From: Micavibrio sp. UBA6212
GTDB lineage: Bacteria > Pseudomonadota > Alphaproteobacteria > Micavibrionales > Micavibrionaceae
Assembly: GCA_002421905.1 (NCBI GenBank)
Contig: DISK01000009.1
Coordinates: 36,681-100,680, forward strand
DNA: 64,000 bases
Direction of reading: 5' to 3'
Shown here: positions 32,939 through 42,281 of the stretch, in pieces
How positions within the stretch are numbered: the stretch's first letter is position 1
Layout of the letters: every line of letters begins with the position of its first letter
Notes under the pieces: model-generated
The model's database searches: none
Seen by the model: the letters and a program-made list of their open reading frames with translations, nothing else
What the model was told of the DNA's origin: nothing
Translations under genes and position numbers: made by a program

Positions 32939-35197
32939 ATGCACAAGTCTCAAACTCTATTTTTTACCATAACAATATTTTTAAGCGCCTATCTTCTCTT
33001 CGTTGTCCAGCCCATGATCGGCAAGGCCATTTTGCCCACATTGGGGGGAACTCCTTCGGTCTGGAACACAACGATGCTATTTTTCCAGATGTTATTGCTC
33101 GGCGGCTATTTTTACGCCCATGCCATTTCAAAGATAAAATCCCTAAAACTCCAGTTTATATCCCATTTTGGATTTGTTCTTTTGGCGGGACTATCAACCC
33201 TCCCAATGATAACCACCATGTCTCCACCTACCGAACTTGAAAATCCAATGTGGTGGCAAATTAAAAATATGATGGTTTTAATCGGTCTTCCGTTTCTTTT
33301 TCTTTCGGCCACCGCACCGTTGCTCCAAAAATGGTTTTCACATACCGACCATCCTGATGCCCATAACCCCTATTTTCTTTATGCCTCCAGCAATTTTGGT
33401 TCTGTCCTTGCCTTGCTGTTTTATCCAGTTCTAATCGAACAGTTTTTGCCTCTTGCCAACCAATCTCTTTATTGGACTATCGGTTATGGTGTTTTGCTAA
33501 CCCTGATGTTGGTTTGCACATTTACAGTCCTAAAACATATCTCTGTAAAGGCTGATGATGAGGCCTCTCTGGCAAAAGCCGAAAGCCCTGATTCATCTCC
33601 CACTTGGAAAGATATCTGGCTCTGGATGTTTCTGGCCTTCATTCCATCATCATTAATGTTGGGATATACCAGTTTTATTACGTCTGATATTGGCTCTGCA
33701 CCAATGTTCTGGGTTGTTCCGTTAACCCTTTATATTCTGTCCTTTGTGATTGCCTTTGCTAAAAAGCCGATTATTCCACTAAAAGCCACCCGTTTTATTT
33801 TTGCCATTCTGTTTGCCGTTATTTACGCAATGATGGGCAGTTCGTATTTCCTAAAACTTCAGCTCGGGATTGCATTGGGGCTACTCTTCTTTGTGACTGC
33901 TATCATGTGCCATCAGGAACTGGTTCGCCTGAAGCCTACCCCGAAACACTTGACACTTTTTTATCTTATCATATCTCTTGGCGGTGCTCTCGGCGGGTTA
34001 TTTAACGCCCTGCTCGCCCCGATTATCTTTGTAAAACCCTATGAATTCATGATTACCGGAATTCTATCCCTGTTTTGTTGGGATTTATCTTCCAGCCTGT
34101 CTTTCAAGTCCATTTCATCCCATAAAAAACCTATAATGATTTTTGCTTTGGTCTGCGGGCTGGCGATGACATCATTCCTCTTATTACGATATTTTTTCGG
34201 AACTCCATATCTCCTATTGGTGCCTTTGTTCGGTTTTGCAGCAATCCCACTGGTTTTAATTCTCGTGGATAGAAAACCATACTTTATTCTCGGATGCATT
34301 GTCTTATCCATTGCTACCCCGTTTATTCCGTGGCAAGGCAGAGGAAAAATCGTAGATATGTCGCGTAATTATTTTGGAACTTTGGTTACCTCTGAAGGTC
34401 TTCTGACCCGCAATCTTTCACACGGGACAACACTTCATGGCTCCCAACCCTTGAATACGGCATATAAAACAATTCCTTTAACCTACTACAACCCCAAGAC
34501 CTCTATCGGAGAGTCTTTCGAGATGGTAAAAAAATTCCATCCTTCTTCACCTTTGGAAGTTGCAGGGCTTGGACTGGGAACGGGGAGTGTTTCCTGTCTT
34601 TTAAGATCACAAGACCATATTCAATTTTTTGAAATTGATCCTGATATCATTCGAATTGCTTCCAATCCTGATATATTTTCCTATCTGCATGACTGTCCTC
34701 CTAAGTATGATCTTTCACAGGGCGATGCGCGGCTCAAGATTCAAGATTTCGCAGATAAATCTTATGATCTTATGCTGGTCGATGTTTTCAGCTCGGATAA
34801 TATTCCATTGCACCTTATCACAAAACAGGCCGTTGAATTATACTTGAGCAAAATCAAAGAGAACGGGATTGTAGTCTTCCACATCACAAACAGATATTTC
34901 ACACTTGAGTCCGAATTGGCCCTTATTACAAGTTCACTCAATGTCCCCGCACTTTCCAAGACGTCATTTCCCGGAAATGTGGATGGAACCGAGTACCAAT
35001 TCCTTCATACAATGTCAGTTGTCATGACTTTCAATGAAGATTATATCAAGACATTAGGTGCACAAGGATGGACACGTCTTAATACAAATGACAAACGAAT
35101 TCCTTGGTCAGATGACTTTGCAAATCCGCTCCGCGCGATGTCCTTCAATGTTGCTGAAACACTCAAAAACCCTGAGGACGATTATAAAGGCGAGTAG
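32939..35197 (+). CDS. membrane protein fused to a spermidine-synthase-like domain
   Basis: A 752-residue protein. Roughly the first 460 residues have a dozen or more hydrophobic helices, opening LFFTITIFLSAYLLFVVQPM, then IGKAILPTLGGTPSVWNTTM; this is the typical start of the fused MFS/spermidine synthase family. The C-terminal ~240 residues form a Rossmann methyltransferase-like domain: LEVAGLGLGTGSVSCLLRS near residue 540, HIQFFEIDPDIIRIA with the acidic cofactor residue, and LVDVFSSDNIPLHLITKQAV. The aminopropyltransferase activity of these proteins is not proven in general. It is divergent from the suf operon and convergent with prfC, ten bases apart. Confidence 0.85.
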   Translation: MHKSQTLFFTITIFLSAYLLFVVQPMIGKAILPTLGGTPSVWNTTMLFFQMLLLGGYFYAHAISKIKSLKLQFISHFGFVLLAGLSTLPMITTMSPPTELENPMWWQIKNMMVLIGLPFLFLSATAPLLQKWFSHTDHPDAHNPYFLYASSNFGSVLALLFYPVLIEQFLPLANQSLYWTIGYGVLLTLMLVCTFTVLKHISVKADDEASLAKAESPDSSPTWKDIWLWMFLAFIPSSLMLGYTSFITSDIGSAPMFWVVPLTLYILSFVIAFAKKPIIPLKATRFIFAILFAVIYAMMGSSYFLKLQLGIALGLLFFVTAIMCHQELVRLKPTPKHLTLFYLIISLGGALGGLFNALLAPIIFVKPYEFMITGILSLFCWDLSSSLSFKSISSHKKPIMIFALVCGLAMTSFLLLRYFFGTPYLLLVPLFGFAAIPLVLILVDRKPYFILGCIVLSIATPFIPWQGRGKIVDMSRNYFGTLVTSEGLLTRNLSHGTTLHGSQPLNTAYKTIPLTYYNPKTSIGESFEMVKKFHPSSPLEVAGLGLGTGSVSCLLRSQDHIQFFEIDPDIIRIASNPDIFSYLHDCPPKYDLSQGDARLKIQDFADKSYDLMLVDVFSSDNIPLHLITKQAVELYLSKIKENGIVVFHITNRYFTLESELALITSSLNVPALSKTSFPGNVDGTEYQFLHTMSVVMTFNEDYIKTLGAQGWTRLNTNDKRIPWSDDFANPLRAMSFNVAETLKNPEDDYKGE

Positions 35198-35207
35198 CCT
35201 TTATAAT

Positions 35208-36776
35208 CTATTTTGTTGCAGTGAATTTGATATCAGGATTTTTATCTTGCGTATCGTTCAGGTGCCAAGCATTCCGCGCCATAAAGACAGGATCATCATC
35301 ATGGTCGTCGGCAATAGCCGAGCGATTGGCATCCAGAAACGCCTTTAATTTTCCGGCATCATCGCATTGTACCCAGCGAGCGGTATAGAGGCTGGTCGAT
35401 TCAAACTTAACCGGCAAGTTATATTCAGTTCTGATCCGATCTGCCAAAACATCAAACTGTAACATCCCGACAACGCCGACTGTCCAACTGTTATCCAATC
35501 GACTTTTGAAAACACGAGCTACACCTTCTTCAGCCAACTGTTGTAAGGCATTGCCTAGATGTTTGGCCTTCATCGGGTCTTCGGAAGATACTCGTTGCAA
35601 ATATTCCGGAGCAAAAGAAGGGATACCGGTAAAGGTCAGCTTTTCCCCTTCGGTCAAGACATCCCCAATCCGCAAGTTTCCATGGTTGGGAATGCCGATA
35701 ATGTCTCCCGCATAGGCGTCTTCGACCATTTCACGATCTTGGGCAAAGAACATCAATGGAGAATGGATCACCATTTGTTTTTGGGTGCGGCTATGGAGCA
35801 ACTTCATACCACGTTTGAATGTTCCTGAACAAATGCGGGTAAAGGCAATCCGGTCGCGGTGTTTGGGATCCATATTGGCTTGTATTTTGAAAACAAAACC
35901 TGTCACCTTGTCTTCATGTGGATCTACAATCCGTTCAACGGCTTTTTGTGGGCGCGGCATCGGGGCGAATTTTTCAATTCCGTCCAACAGCTCGCGAATA
36001 CCAAAATTATTGACGGCAGAGCCAAAGAATACTGGGGTCATATGCCCGCCCAGATATTCTTCCAGATCAAATTCCGGACAAACGCCGCGGATCATCTCGA
36101 CATCTTCACGAAGTTTTGCGGCTTGATCCTCTGACAATTTCTCGTCGATCAACTTATCGTCAAGTCCCGTACAAGTCAGGGAATCCAAAAGGGTGTCCCC
36201 CTTACTGCGATCGAATAAAACAAGCTGGTCTTTTAACAGATCATAACATCCTTTGAAGTCGCGCCCCATGCCGATTGGCCAACTTGCTGGCGTTACCTGC
36301 ATCTGGAGTTTTTCTTCAATTTCATCCATCAGTGAAAATGGGTCTTGGGATTCCCTGTCCATCTTATTGATGAAGGTGATGATCGGGATATTACGCAGAC
36401 GGCAAACTTCGAAAAGCTTCAGCGTTTGGGTTTCAATCCCCTTTGCCGCGTCCAGTACCATGATGGCGCTATCGACTGCGGTAAGTGTCCGGTATGTGTC
36501 TTCCGAGAAGTCTTCGTGACCGGGAGTATCCAGCAGATTGTAGGTAATACCGCTAAAATCGAAAGTCATGACTGAAGAAGCCACCGAAATCCCGCGCTCT
36601 TGTTCCACTTTCATCCAGTCTGAGCGTGCGCGACGACGTTCCCCCCGTGCCTTGACCATTCCGGCCATCTGGATAGCACCACCGAACAACAATAATTTTT
36701 CGGTCAATGTCGTTTTACCGGCATCCGGGTGGGCAATAATCGCGAAGGTGCGCCTTGTATCAACGGGAGAACTCAT
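35208..36776 (-). CDS. prfC: peptide chain release factor 3
   Basis: A 522-residue translational GTPase that removes RF1/RF2 from the ribosome after termination. G1 is AHPDAGKTT near residue 15, the G3 loop is DTPGHEDFSEDTYRTL, and G4 is FINKMDRE. The frame opens farther upstream, but the ATG at 36776 gives the family N-terminus (MSSPVDTRRTFAIIAHPDAG) with AAAGGA upstream, so it is chosen. The length fits RF3 (about 525-530). Confidence 0.95.
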   Translation of the reverse strand: MSSPVDTRRTFAIIAHPDAGKTTLTEKLLLFGGAIQMAGMVKARGERRRARSDWMKVEQERGISVASSVMTFDFSGITYNLLDTPGHEDFSEDTYRTLTAVDSAIMVLDAAKGIETQTLKLFEVCRLRNIPIITFINKMDRESQDPFSLMDEIEEKLQMQVTPASWPIGMGRDFKGCYDLLKDQLVLFDRSKGDTLLDSLTCTGLDDKLIDEKLSEDQAAKLREDVEMIRGVCPEFDLEEYLGGHMTPVFFGSAVNNFGIRELLDGIEKFAPMPRPQKAVERIVDPHEDKVTGFVFKIQANMDPKHRDRIAFTRICSGTFKRGMKLLHSRTQKQMVIHSPLMFFAQDREMVEDAYAGDIIGIPNHGNLRIGDVLTEGEKLTFTGIPSFAPEYLQRVSSEDPMKAKHLGNALQQLAEEGVARVFKSRLDNSWTVGVVGMLQFDVLADRIRTEYNLPVKFESTSLYTARWVQCDDAGKLKAFLDANRSAIADDHDDDPVFMARNAWHLNDTQDKNPDIKFTATK

Positions 36777-37011
36777 AAAAATCTTAAATCCTTTTGCGCC
36801 GAGAATATACGCATTAGGGGGCAATTTCGCAACCCGTTCTCTTGTCCAAAGGATATTTCACAACGAAGACTCTGGTTTTTATGGCTTGGATACCCTGCAT
36901 TTTGGCAAAATATTATGCTCTGCCCAGATTTATTTGGAATTCCTGATCAAAATCAGGTAAATTACCAGCAGTAAATTTACATAGTGTCACTTTTTGAAAG
37001 GGCGTTTTAAC

Positions 37012-37197
37012 ATGACCAAAACAACCGATACTGCAGTAAACACTTTCAATACCCTGACTGTTATCCCTAGCGGTAGCGCTACACAGACCGAGACGGCAGT
37101 AACAGTAGCTCGTACTGCAGATCTTAAGGCAGCACAGGAGCGTGGTCTTCCGCTGAATGTTTATCGTTCAGGCTATGACATGAAATCTATGGGATAG
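37012..37197 (+). CDS. 61-residue Thr/Ala-rich small protein
   Basis: An ATG at 37012 with GAAAGGG upstream opens a 61-codon frame. The protein is rich in Thr in its first half (KTTDTAVNTFNTLTVIPSGS) and has a basic-acidic C-terminal half. There is no signal peptide or membrane segment. It stands alone between convergent or divergent neighbours, with a leader region of more than 200 bases before it. Codon use resembles that of expressed genes. No family recognised; probably lineage-specific. Confidence 0.55.
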   Translation: MTKTTDTAVNTFNTLTVIPSGSATQTETAVTVARTADLKAAQERGLPLNVYRSGYDMKSMG

Positions 37198-37260
37198 GCT
37201 CTTGCGGGTTTATCTTTACCTGTAGATGCGTTGCCTATATTAAAAATATGGCAGCGCGTT

Positions 37261-37857
37261 TCAAATATCACATCTTAAATATGTGACCTGATGTTTCAAA
37301 ATCGGATCTTTACCAGAGCTTGCAGCATAGAAATCATTCTTCATAAAGCTCGCGCGACTTCCCAGATTGTCATCCGCGACTTTGGCTAAAAGATGCTTGT
37401 GACCGCTGAATTGCGCCAGATATTTGGCTGTAGCCAGAAATATATGCGAAAGTCCATGGCCCTGCCTATCCGGATCAACCCCCAAAGACTGAACAACTGT
37501 GGTCAAGCTATCGTCTTCACGGACAGGATATCCTTGAATATTTCTGATCACATTCTTTTGACTCAATGATCCCAAAATACCTTGGGCAACCAATTTTCCG
37601 TCATTTTCCCTGATTGCAATAACCGGCATTCCAGCCGCAATATGGTCTTGCAAATCCTCGGTGGTTCTTAACTTGATATGGTGTTTCTTATAAACAGGCA
37701 GGGCATTCCACACTTTGGCTTGTAACGCCAGAAAGTCACCGATCTCTCCTGCTTTCAACAAGGATATATTGTAACTTTTTTGCCTGACCATCTCTGTTGT
37801 CAATGATGGTGGGGCCATTTCAGGTTTTGTTATCTGGTTGAAACCGGTTTCTAACAT
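37261..37857 (-). CDS. GNAT-type acetyltransferase-like protein
   Basis: A 198-residue protein whose central part matches a GNAT fold. A beta strand leading into the acetyl-CoA loop reads TTVVQSLGVDPDRQGHGLSHIFL near residue 120, where the Q/R-x-x-G-x-G/A pattern is QGHG. It is followed by a helix and LLAKVADDNLGSRASFMKNDFY, which carries the familiar asparagine-to-phenylalanine segment. The substrate is unknown. The N-terminal 30 residues look disordered. It is convergent with the 61-residue gene. Confidence 0.75.
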   Translation of the reverse strand: MLETGFNQITKPEMAPPSLTTEMVRQKSYNISLLKAGEIGDFLALQAKVWNALPVYKKHHIKLRTTEDLQDHIAAGMPVIAIRENDGKLVAQGILGSLSQKNVIRNIQGYPVREDDSLTTVVQSLGVDPDRQGHGLSHIFLATAKYLAQFSGHKHLLAKVADDNLGSRASFMKNDFYAASSGKDPILKHQVTYLRCDI

Positions 37858-37889
37858 CGCTTTTATTCTTTCGGGGCCTAAATTGGTCT

Positions 37890-37928
37890 AAAAAAGATAA
37901 AAGAGCTTTCTCTCAAAAGAGGAGCTCT
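37890..37928 (-). terminator. intrinsic terminator on the minus strand
   Basis: Stem AGAGCT-CTCT with small bulges (37902-37928), followed on the minus strand by TTTATCTTTTTT. It lies 180 bases after the DUF1491 stop, with no gene between, so it ends either a long 3' leader or a separate small RNA. Confidence 0.75.
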
Positions 37929-38108
37929 GAACCGCTAGCGATGGGAAGGGAAAATCTTAAACGATTTAATAAGTTACGACAGAACTCACCTGAACCACGC
38001 GGCGGTCAGATCATAGGTCGTCGGAGAAACCGGACGATATTTAGAGACTGTTCGTTCATAGAAATGAGGCTAACGCATAATCTGTTCTTTTGGCAATCTT
38101 TTTTTGCA
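37929..38108 (-). ncRNA. candidate structured small RNA or long structured 3' region
   Basis: No convincing coding frame exists here on either strand. Two bulged stems are visible: 37990-38009 (CTGAACC with GGTCAG) and 38019-38036 (CGTCGG with CCGGACG around AGAAA). The intrinsic terminator at 37890-37928 follows on the minus strand. Total size from the DUF1491 stop to the terminator is about 210 bases, in the range of regulatory RNAs. It does not match tmRNA, RNase P or SRP RNA cores as far as I can tell; 6S RNA is not excluded. Identity unknown. Confidence 0.35.
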
Positions 38109-38462
38109 TTACAACAAAATTTTTCCCTCGAACGGATTTTCTCCCTGCCGATCCTCAATTTCGATCACCCACAAATCAGGGTCACGGCTTAAGGCCCGTT
38201 GAATGTAGCCATCGACCTCTTGCTCCGGTGTAACGTCCTGTTTCAGGGCAGCCATCCAGCCCAATTCCCCCTCCATGTTCCGGATTTGGGATAATAATCT
38301 GGCGGTTCCATCCAGCAAACTTATTTTAACGAGAACTGTTCCGGCGGCGAAAGCGCCCTTATTGACAATATAATAACTCTTTCCCTGTTCGTTCAGGCGG
38401 CGCAGATGTGCATCAACCCACAACGACGTTGGCAGCCTTGGCATATCCGCATCAAAGGTCAT
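38109..38462 (-). CDS. DUF1491 family protein
   Basis: A 117-residue protein of the DUF1491 family, small cytoplasmic proteins found in alphaproteobacteria. Typical parts are MPRLPTSLWVDAHLRRLNEQ at the start, then the GAFAAGTVLVKISLLDG strand pair, and DPDLWVIEIEDRQGENPFE at the end. Function unknown. It starts 15 bases after the fur gene, so it is probably co-transcribed with it. Confidence 0.88.
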   Translation of the reverse strand: MTFDADMPRLPTSLWVDAHLRRLNEQGKSYYIVNKGAFAAGTVLVKISLLDGTARLLSQIRNMEGELGWMAALKQDVTPEQEVDGYIQRALSRDPDLWVIEIEDRQGENPFEGKILL

Positions 38463-38477
38463 TATTGATCTTCTTGT

Positions 38478-38891
38478 TTATTGTTTGGGTGCTCTGATTT
38501 TTCGCCCGTACAAATCCAGACGGTGATCGAGAAGTTCATAACCAAGCTCACGGGCAATCCTGATTTTCAGGTTTTCCAGCTCCTCATTCTTGAACTCGAT
38601 CACTTCCCCTGTTTCCAGATCAATCATATGGTGGTGGTGATCTGTGTTGGTATCATATCTAGCAAAACTTTCTTTGAACTCGCGTTTTATAATCAGATCC
38701 ATCTCTTCCAGAAGACTCAAAGTCCGATAAACGGTTGCAATACTGATGGATGGATCCAAAACCTTTGCGCGTTCATACACATTTTCAACAGAAGGATGAT
38801 CTTCCGAACTTTCCAGCGTCTTTAAGATTGTTTTCCTTTGTCCGGTCATCTTCAGACCAGCAGCAGCGCATCGTGCCTCTAATGTTTTCAT
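38478..38891 (-). CDS. Fur family transcriptional regulator
   Basis: A 137-residue metal-sensing repressor. The frame is open further upstream, but the ATG at 38891 gives the family N-terminus (MKTLEARCAAAGLKMTGQRK). The winged helix contains HPSVENVYERAKVLDPSISI and ATVYRTLSLLEEMDLI. The metal site is DTDHHHHMIDLETGEVIEF near residue 86. No C-terminal CxxC motif is present, which fits the alphaproteobacterial Fur/Mur type (iron or manganese). It is upstream of DUF1491. Confidence 0.9.
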   Translation of the reverse strand: MKTLEARCAAAGLKMTGQRKTILKTLESSEDHPSVENVYERAKVLDPSISIATVYRTLSLLEEMDLIIKREFKESFARYDTNTDHHHHMIDLETGEVIEFKNEELENLKIRIARELGYELLDHRLDLYGRKIRAPKQ

Positions 38892-38996
38892 AGTGTCTAT
38901 CCCATAACCATCCAGAAATATTATAAAATCATACACTGCCCGTACAATCACCACAATCGTAAAAGCTCATATTTGATATATCCAATTTAGTGCTGA

Positions 38997-40544
38997 CTAA
39001 TATGCTGGCGCAGTTTCCGGCCTTCTGAGCACACGATGACGCGGGATGGTTACTGTTACAATCGTCCCTTTTCCCATTTCGGACTTGAGCGTGAGATACC
39101 CTCCATGCATTTCGATCATGGCCTTGGCCAATGGCAGCCCCAAACCCGTTCCGGCGATATTTTCACGCGAAGCAATTGATGCGTCATGTATCTGTCCAAA
39201 AGGTTCAAGAGCATATGCAATCTTCTCTTTTGGAATCCCGACACCGTTATCCTCGACCACTAACTCTATATCGCCACTTCGCTGTAACTCCGCAGACAAA
39301 AGGATATGTCCGCCGATATTGCAGAATTTCACAGCATTGCTTACCAGATTGATAAGAATCTGGCGCACCAAACGTGGGTCACCCTGAATATGCGGCAAGT
39401 CCATCGGAACTTTCATGTCCAGAGAGATATTTGCGCTAAAGGCTCTCGACGCCATCATCCGGATAACAGAGTCAATCACCTCTGTCAGATTGACATCATG
39501 TTCATCCAGCTCAACACGTCCCGCCTCGATTTTCGACATATCCAGCACTTCGTTGATAATTTCCAGTAAATGGCGCGCGCTGGAATGAACATCCCCAATA
39601 TATTCCTGATATTTTGGGTTCTCCAGTTTGCCAAATGTTCCGTTCATCATGATTTCCGAGAACCCGATAATGGCATTGAGCGGTGTCCTCAACTCATGGC
39701 TCATATTCGCAAGAAATGCAGACTTTGCATGGTTGGCCGCATCCGCCTGATCTTTGGCGACCCTCAAGGACATTTCCATCTGTTTGCGCAGCGTAATATC
39801 CATCAAGGTTGTAACCTGAAATTTTCGGCGTTGCGAAAGCTCAAGCGTGGCCGTTGTATAAAGTGTGTTGACGATGCTCCCGTCTTTTTTCATTATTTTC
39901 ATTTCGCCGGAACTGCGGATCGAACTTTTCAAATAGCGTTCATAATTCTCAGTTGCCGTTTCCTGTTCATCAGGACTAAGCAGAAGAATGAAATCCTCAC
40001 CGACAATCTGTTCACGCAGCCACCCATAAACGCGAACGAAGCTGTCATTGACCCGCACGATGCGACGATTGCGATCGGTTACGATAATCCCGACGTTCGA
40101 TGCATCAAAAATAGATGTCAAAAGAGAAATGGCATCATCGCGTTCCCGTTGGAGAACAGAATCATCGGATGAATCCGGTTGCGCCATAACGTCCAAAAGC
40201 ACAACTTTTCCTGACATGTCCAACAAGGGATTAATCCAGAATCCATAAACACGAAGACCTCCCGGAAAACTCGGCAATGCGTGAATGCTGACAGGGACTC
40301 TCTGCCTGAGGCAAACTTCAAAAGCCTGTTCGAAATGGTGGGCGTTTTCACTATCCATAAGCTGGGCAATGTGAAACCCGACAATCTGGTCTTCTTTCCG
40401 GTTGAAATACTCGAGGCCCCGCCGGTTAATTTCCTGAACGGTAAAGCCCCCCTCATCACTCGGGCAGACCAAAAAGCGCGGGATCGGCATTGTTTCGAAC
40501 AATGCCTTATGATCCACAATCACATCCGGAATATTGGAACCCAT
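38997..40544 (-). CDS. cytoplasmic PAS-domain sensor histidine kinase
   Basis: A 515-residue kinase without membrane segments. Two PAS-type domains precede the kinase; the second has NVGIIVTDRNRRIVRVNDSF near residue 152. The phospho-acceptor His is in SHELRTPLNAIIGFSEI near residue 283. The ATP-binding part has the N box LVSNAVKF, the G1 box VVEDNGVGI and the G2 box GTGLGLPLAKAM. No response regulator gene is next to it, so its partner lies elsewhere. The input signal is unknown. Confidence 0.92.
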   Translation of the reverse strand: MGSNIPDVIVDHKALFETMPIPRFLVCPSDEGGFTVQEINRRGLEYFNRKEDQIVGFHIAQLMDSENAHHFEQAFEVCLRQRVPVSIHALPSFPGGLRVYGFWINPLLDMSGKVVLLDVMAQPDSSDDSVLQRERDDAISLLTSIFDASNVGIIVTDRNRRIVRVNDSFVRVYGWLREQIVGEDFILLLSPDEQETATENYERYLKSSIRSSGEMKIMKKDGSIVNTLYTTATLELSQRRKFQVTTLMDITLRKQMEMSLRVAKDQADAANHAKSAFLANMSHELRTPLNAIIGFSEIMMNGTFGKLENPKYQEYIGDVHSSARHLLEIINEVLDMSKIEAGRVELDEHDVNLTEVIDSVIRMMASRAFSANISLDMKVPMDLPHIQGDPRLVRQILINLVSNAVKFCNIGGHILLSAELQRSGDIELVVEDNGVGIPKEKIAYALEPFGQIHDASIASRENIAGTGLGLPLAKAMIEMHGGYLTLKSEMGKGTIVTVTIPRHRVLRRPETAPAY

Positions 40545-40657
40545 TTACTTGGAACCTGTTGAAAAATATATAAAAAAATCCTATGGAAAGAAAACTTTTC
40601 CTCCCCTAACACATAAACACGAAATCATAAACAAGCTGTTAAAAAATCGGCTGTTGC

Positions 40658-41314
40658 CTAGAGAGTCCCAAAAATACGGTCTCCCGCATCCCCCAAACCG
40701 GGAACTATATAGGCTTTATCATTCAGACAATCATCCAAAGACGCCGTATATATAGGAATCTGAGGGTATTTTGTATGATAGGTTTTCACACCTTCGGGGG
40801 CCGCGACAAGCACCATTAGAATAATACGTTCCGGATCAACTCCCCGTTTCACAAGCACATCAGTCGCATGAACAGCAGAATTTCCAGTAGCCAGCATTGG
40901 ATCGACAATCAAGAAATGTCTGTCTTCTGGCATTACCGGAGGCATTTTTACCAGATATTCATATGGAAGATGTGTCTCTTCATCACGGCACAACCCAATG
41001 TGCGCGACGATTGAGTCAGGCATGACAGCCAAAGGCCCATCTACCAGTCCGACCCCTGCCCGTAAGATAGGCACGATAACAGGTTCTTTACAGCCAAGAA
41101 CAGGAGCCTGCATTTCCTGCAAGGGAGTCTTGATTGTACGTGTTGTAACGGGAAAGTTTGCCGTGACCTCATAGGTCATCAGCATGGAAATATCCTTGAG
41201 CAAACTGCGAAACTCGCTGGTTGGGCATTTTTCATCTCTCATATGGCTGAGCTTATGCGAGATCAGAGGGTGATTCACGATATACAAATTTGGATATTCA
41301 GGAAAAGTCTTCAT
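40658..41314 (-). CDS. upp: uracil phosphoribosyltransferase
   Basis: A 218-residue salvage enzyme making UMP from uracil and PRPP. The PRPP loop is LIVDPMLATGNSAVHATDVL near residue 133, and the uracil-binding C-terminus is YIVPGLGDAGDRIFGTL. It starts four bases inside the 3' end of the degenerate GGDEF gene (ATGA), so the two are translationally coupled. Confidence 0.95.
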   Translation of the reverse strand: MKTFPEYPNLYIVNHPLISHKLSHMRDEKCPTSEFRSLLKDISMLMTYEVTANFPVTTRTIKTPLQEMQAPVLGCKEPVIVPILRAGVGLVDGPLAVMPDSIVAHIGLCRDEETHLPYEYLVKMPPVMPEDRHFLIVDPMLATGNSAVHATDVLVKRGVDPERIILMVLVAAPEGVKTYHTKYPQIPIYTASLDDCLNDKAYIVPGLGDAGDRIFGTL

Positions 41315-42189
41315 ATTTTGTCTTCTTTCTTTTCTTCCTCTGATGGATTGTCTTCAAGTGTTTGCAAGAATCTGTTTAACGGGCTGATTTCTTCATACTG
41401 ACCGGTTACACCTTTACCAGTTCCTGTAATACTATCCAGATCTGCCCTGATATTTGCGAGAAGATTAGGGACATCATCTCCCGGCAAAGGTTCGGCAACA
41501 CATGACGAAACTGTAAAATCCGCATTCAAGTCAAACTTCAGAGCCTGATTAAATCTGGAGACAAAACGCAGCCCTCCATTCGTATCGGAATGTTTCAGGC
41601 TGATGATAAATTCTCCATCACCAGACACATAGGCATCATCAAAACTCCTGATCGTCTTTCCGATTGCGAATGATGTTTTCTCCAGCGCCGCTTCAGATGT
41701 TCTCAATTCTTCATCATCAATTCTTAGAATCGCAATAGAAAAAGGCTGGCCACGACGGGCGCGTCGTTCCAACTCACGCTCTAACTCGACAATCATAACA
41801 GCCGAACTACGCAGCCCTGTTTTGATATCCACGCCAAAATCAGAAAGAAGAGAATCTTTCTCAATTCTTTGAATCTGATTTGAAAATCCTTCATAGGTCT
41901 GCCAGAACATATCAAAGTCAGAAATCTTCGGGATATTGGGCGTTGAAATCATCTGTGCGGCCAGCTGATGCAGATGTCCTTGCATCTCCTTCAATCTTGC
42001 AAGAACAGAGTCACTGCCTATTCTTTCTATAATCTCAGGAATTGTTTCGATTCTGGGAGGGACGAGAAGTTCTTTTTCTGCAACATCCGGATAGAAGGCC
42101 GCGCGGACGACTTGAGAGAACCAGATTGAATAGTCATTCATAAAGGCGGTCAGTTTTTGATTACCCTGCTCGTTCTTCTTATCCATCAT
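41311..42189 (-). CDS. degenerate GGDEF-domain protein
   Basis: A 292-residue cytoplasmic protein. The N-terminal half is helical with no known domain. The C-terminal half resembles a diguanylate cyclase: DIKTGLRSS takes the place of the opening TGLxNR motif. FSIAILRIDD follows, then DDAYVSGDGEFIISL where the active site should read GGDEF. The catalytic signature is therefore SGDGEF, so cyclic-di-GMP synthesis is unlikely; a sensory or binding role is possible. It is coupled by an ATGA overlap to upp, an unusual pairing. The frame starts with two ATGs in a row. Confidence 0.7.
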   Translation of the reverse strand: MMDKKNEQGNQKLTAFMNDYSIWFSQVVRAAFYPDVAEKELLVPPRIETIPEIIERIGSDSVLARLKEMQGHLHQLAAQMISTPNIPKISDFDMFWQTYEGFSNQIQRIEKDSLLSDFGVDIKTGLRSSAVMIVELERELERRARRGQPFSIAILRIDDEELRTSEAALEKTSFAIGKTIRSFDDAYVSGDGEFIISLKHSDTNGGLRFVSRFNQALKFDLNADFTVSSCVAEPLPGDDVPNLLANIRADLDSITGTGKGVTGQYEEISPLNRFLQTLEDNPSEEEKKEDKI

Positions 42190-42240
42190 GTCCTTAACTC
42201 TCCCTTACTGCATCACTGCCTGTGTTCGAACTATAGAGCA

Positions 42241-42264
42241 AAAATCCCCTCAGGTTAAGAGGAA
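42241..42264 (-). terminator. weak intrinsic terminator after tgt
   Basis: On the minus strand, TCCTC-TTAACCT-GAGGGGA is followed by TTTTTGC. It is short, but lies between the tgt stop (42282) and the GGDEF-like start. Confidence 0.4.
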
Positions 42265-42281
42265 GCACGTTTATCGGGGAA

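Noticed and set aside
37941..38192. 83-codon plus-strand frame
   Set aside because: It overlaps the DUF1491 gene and a structured, gene-free stretch, with no ribosome binding site and no coherent protein features.
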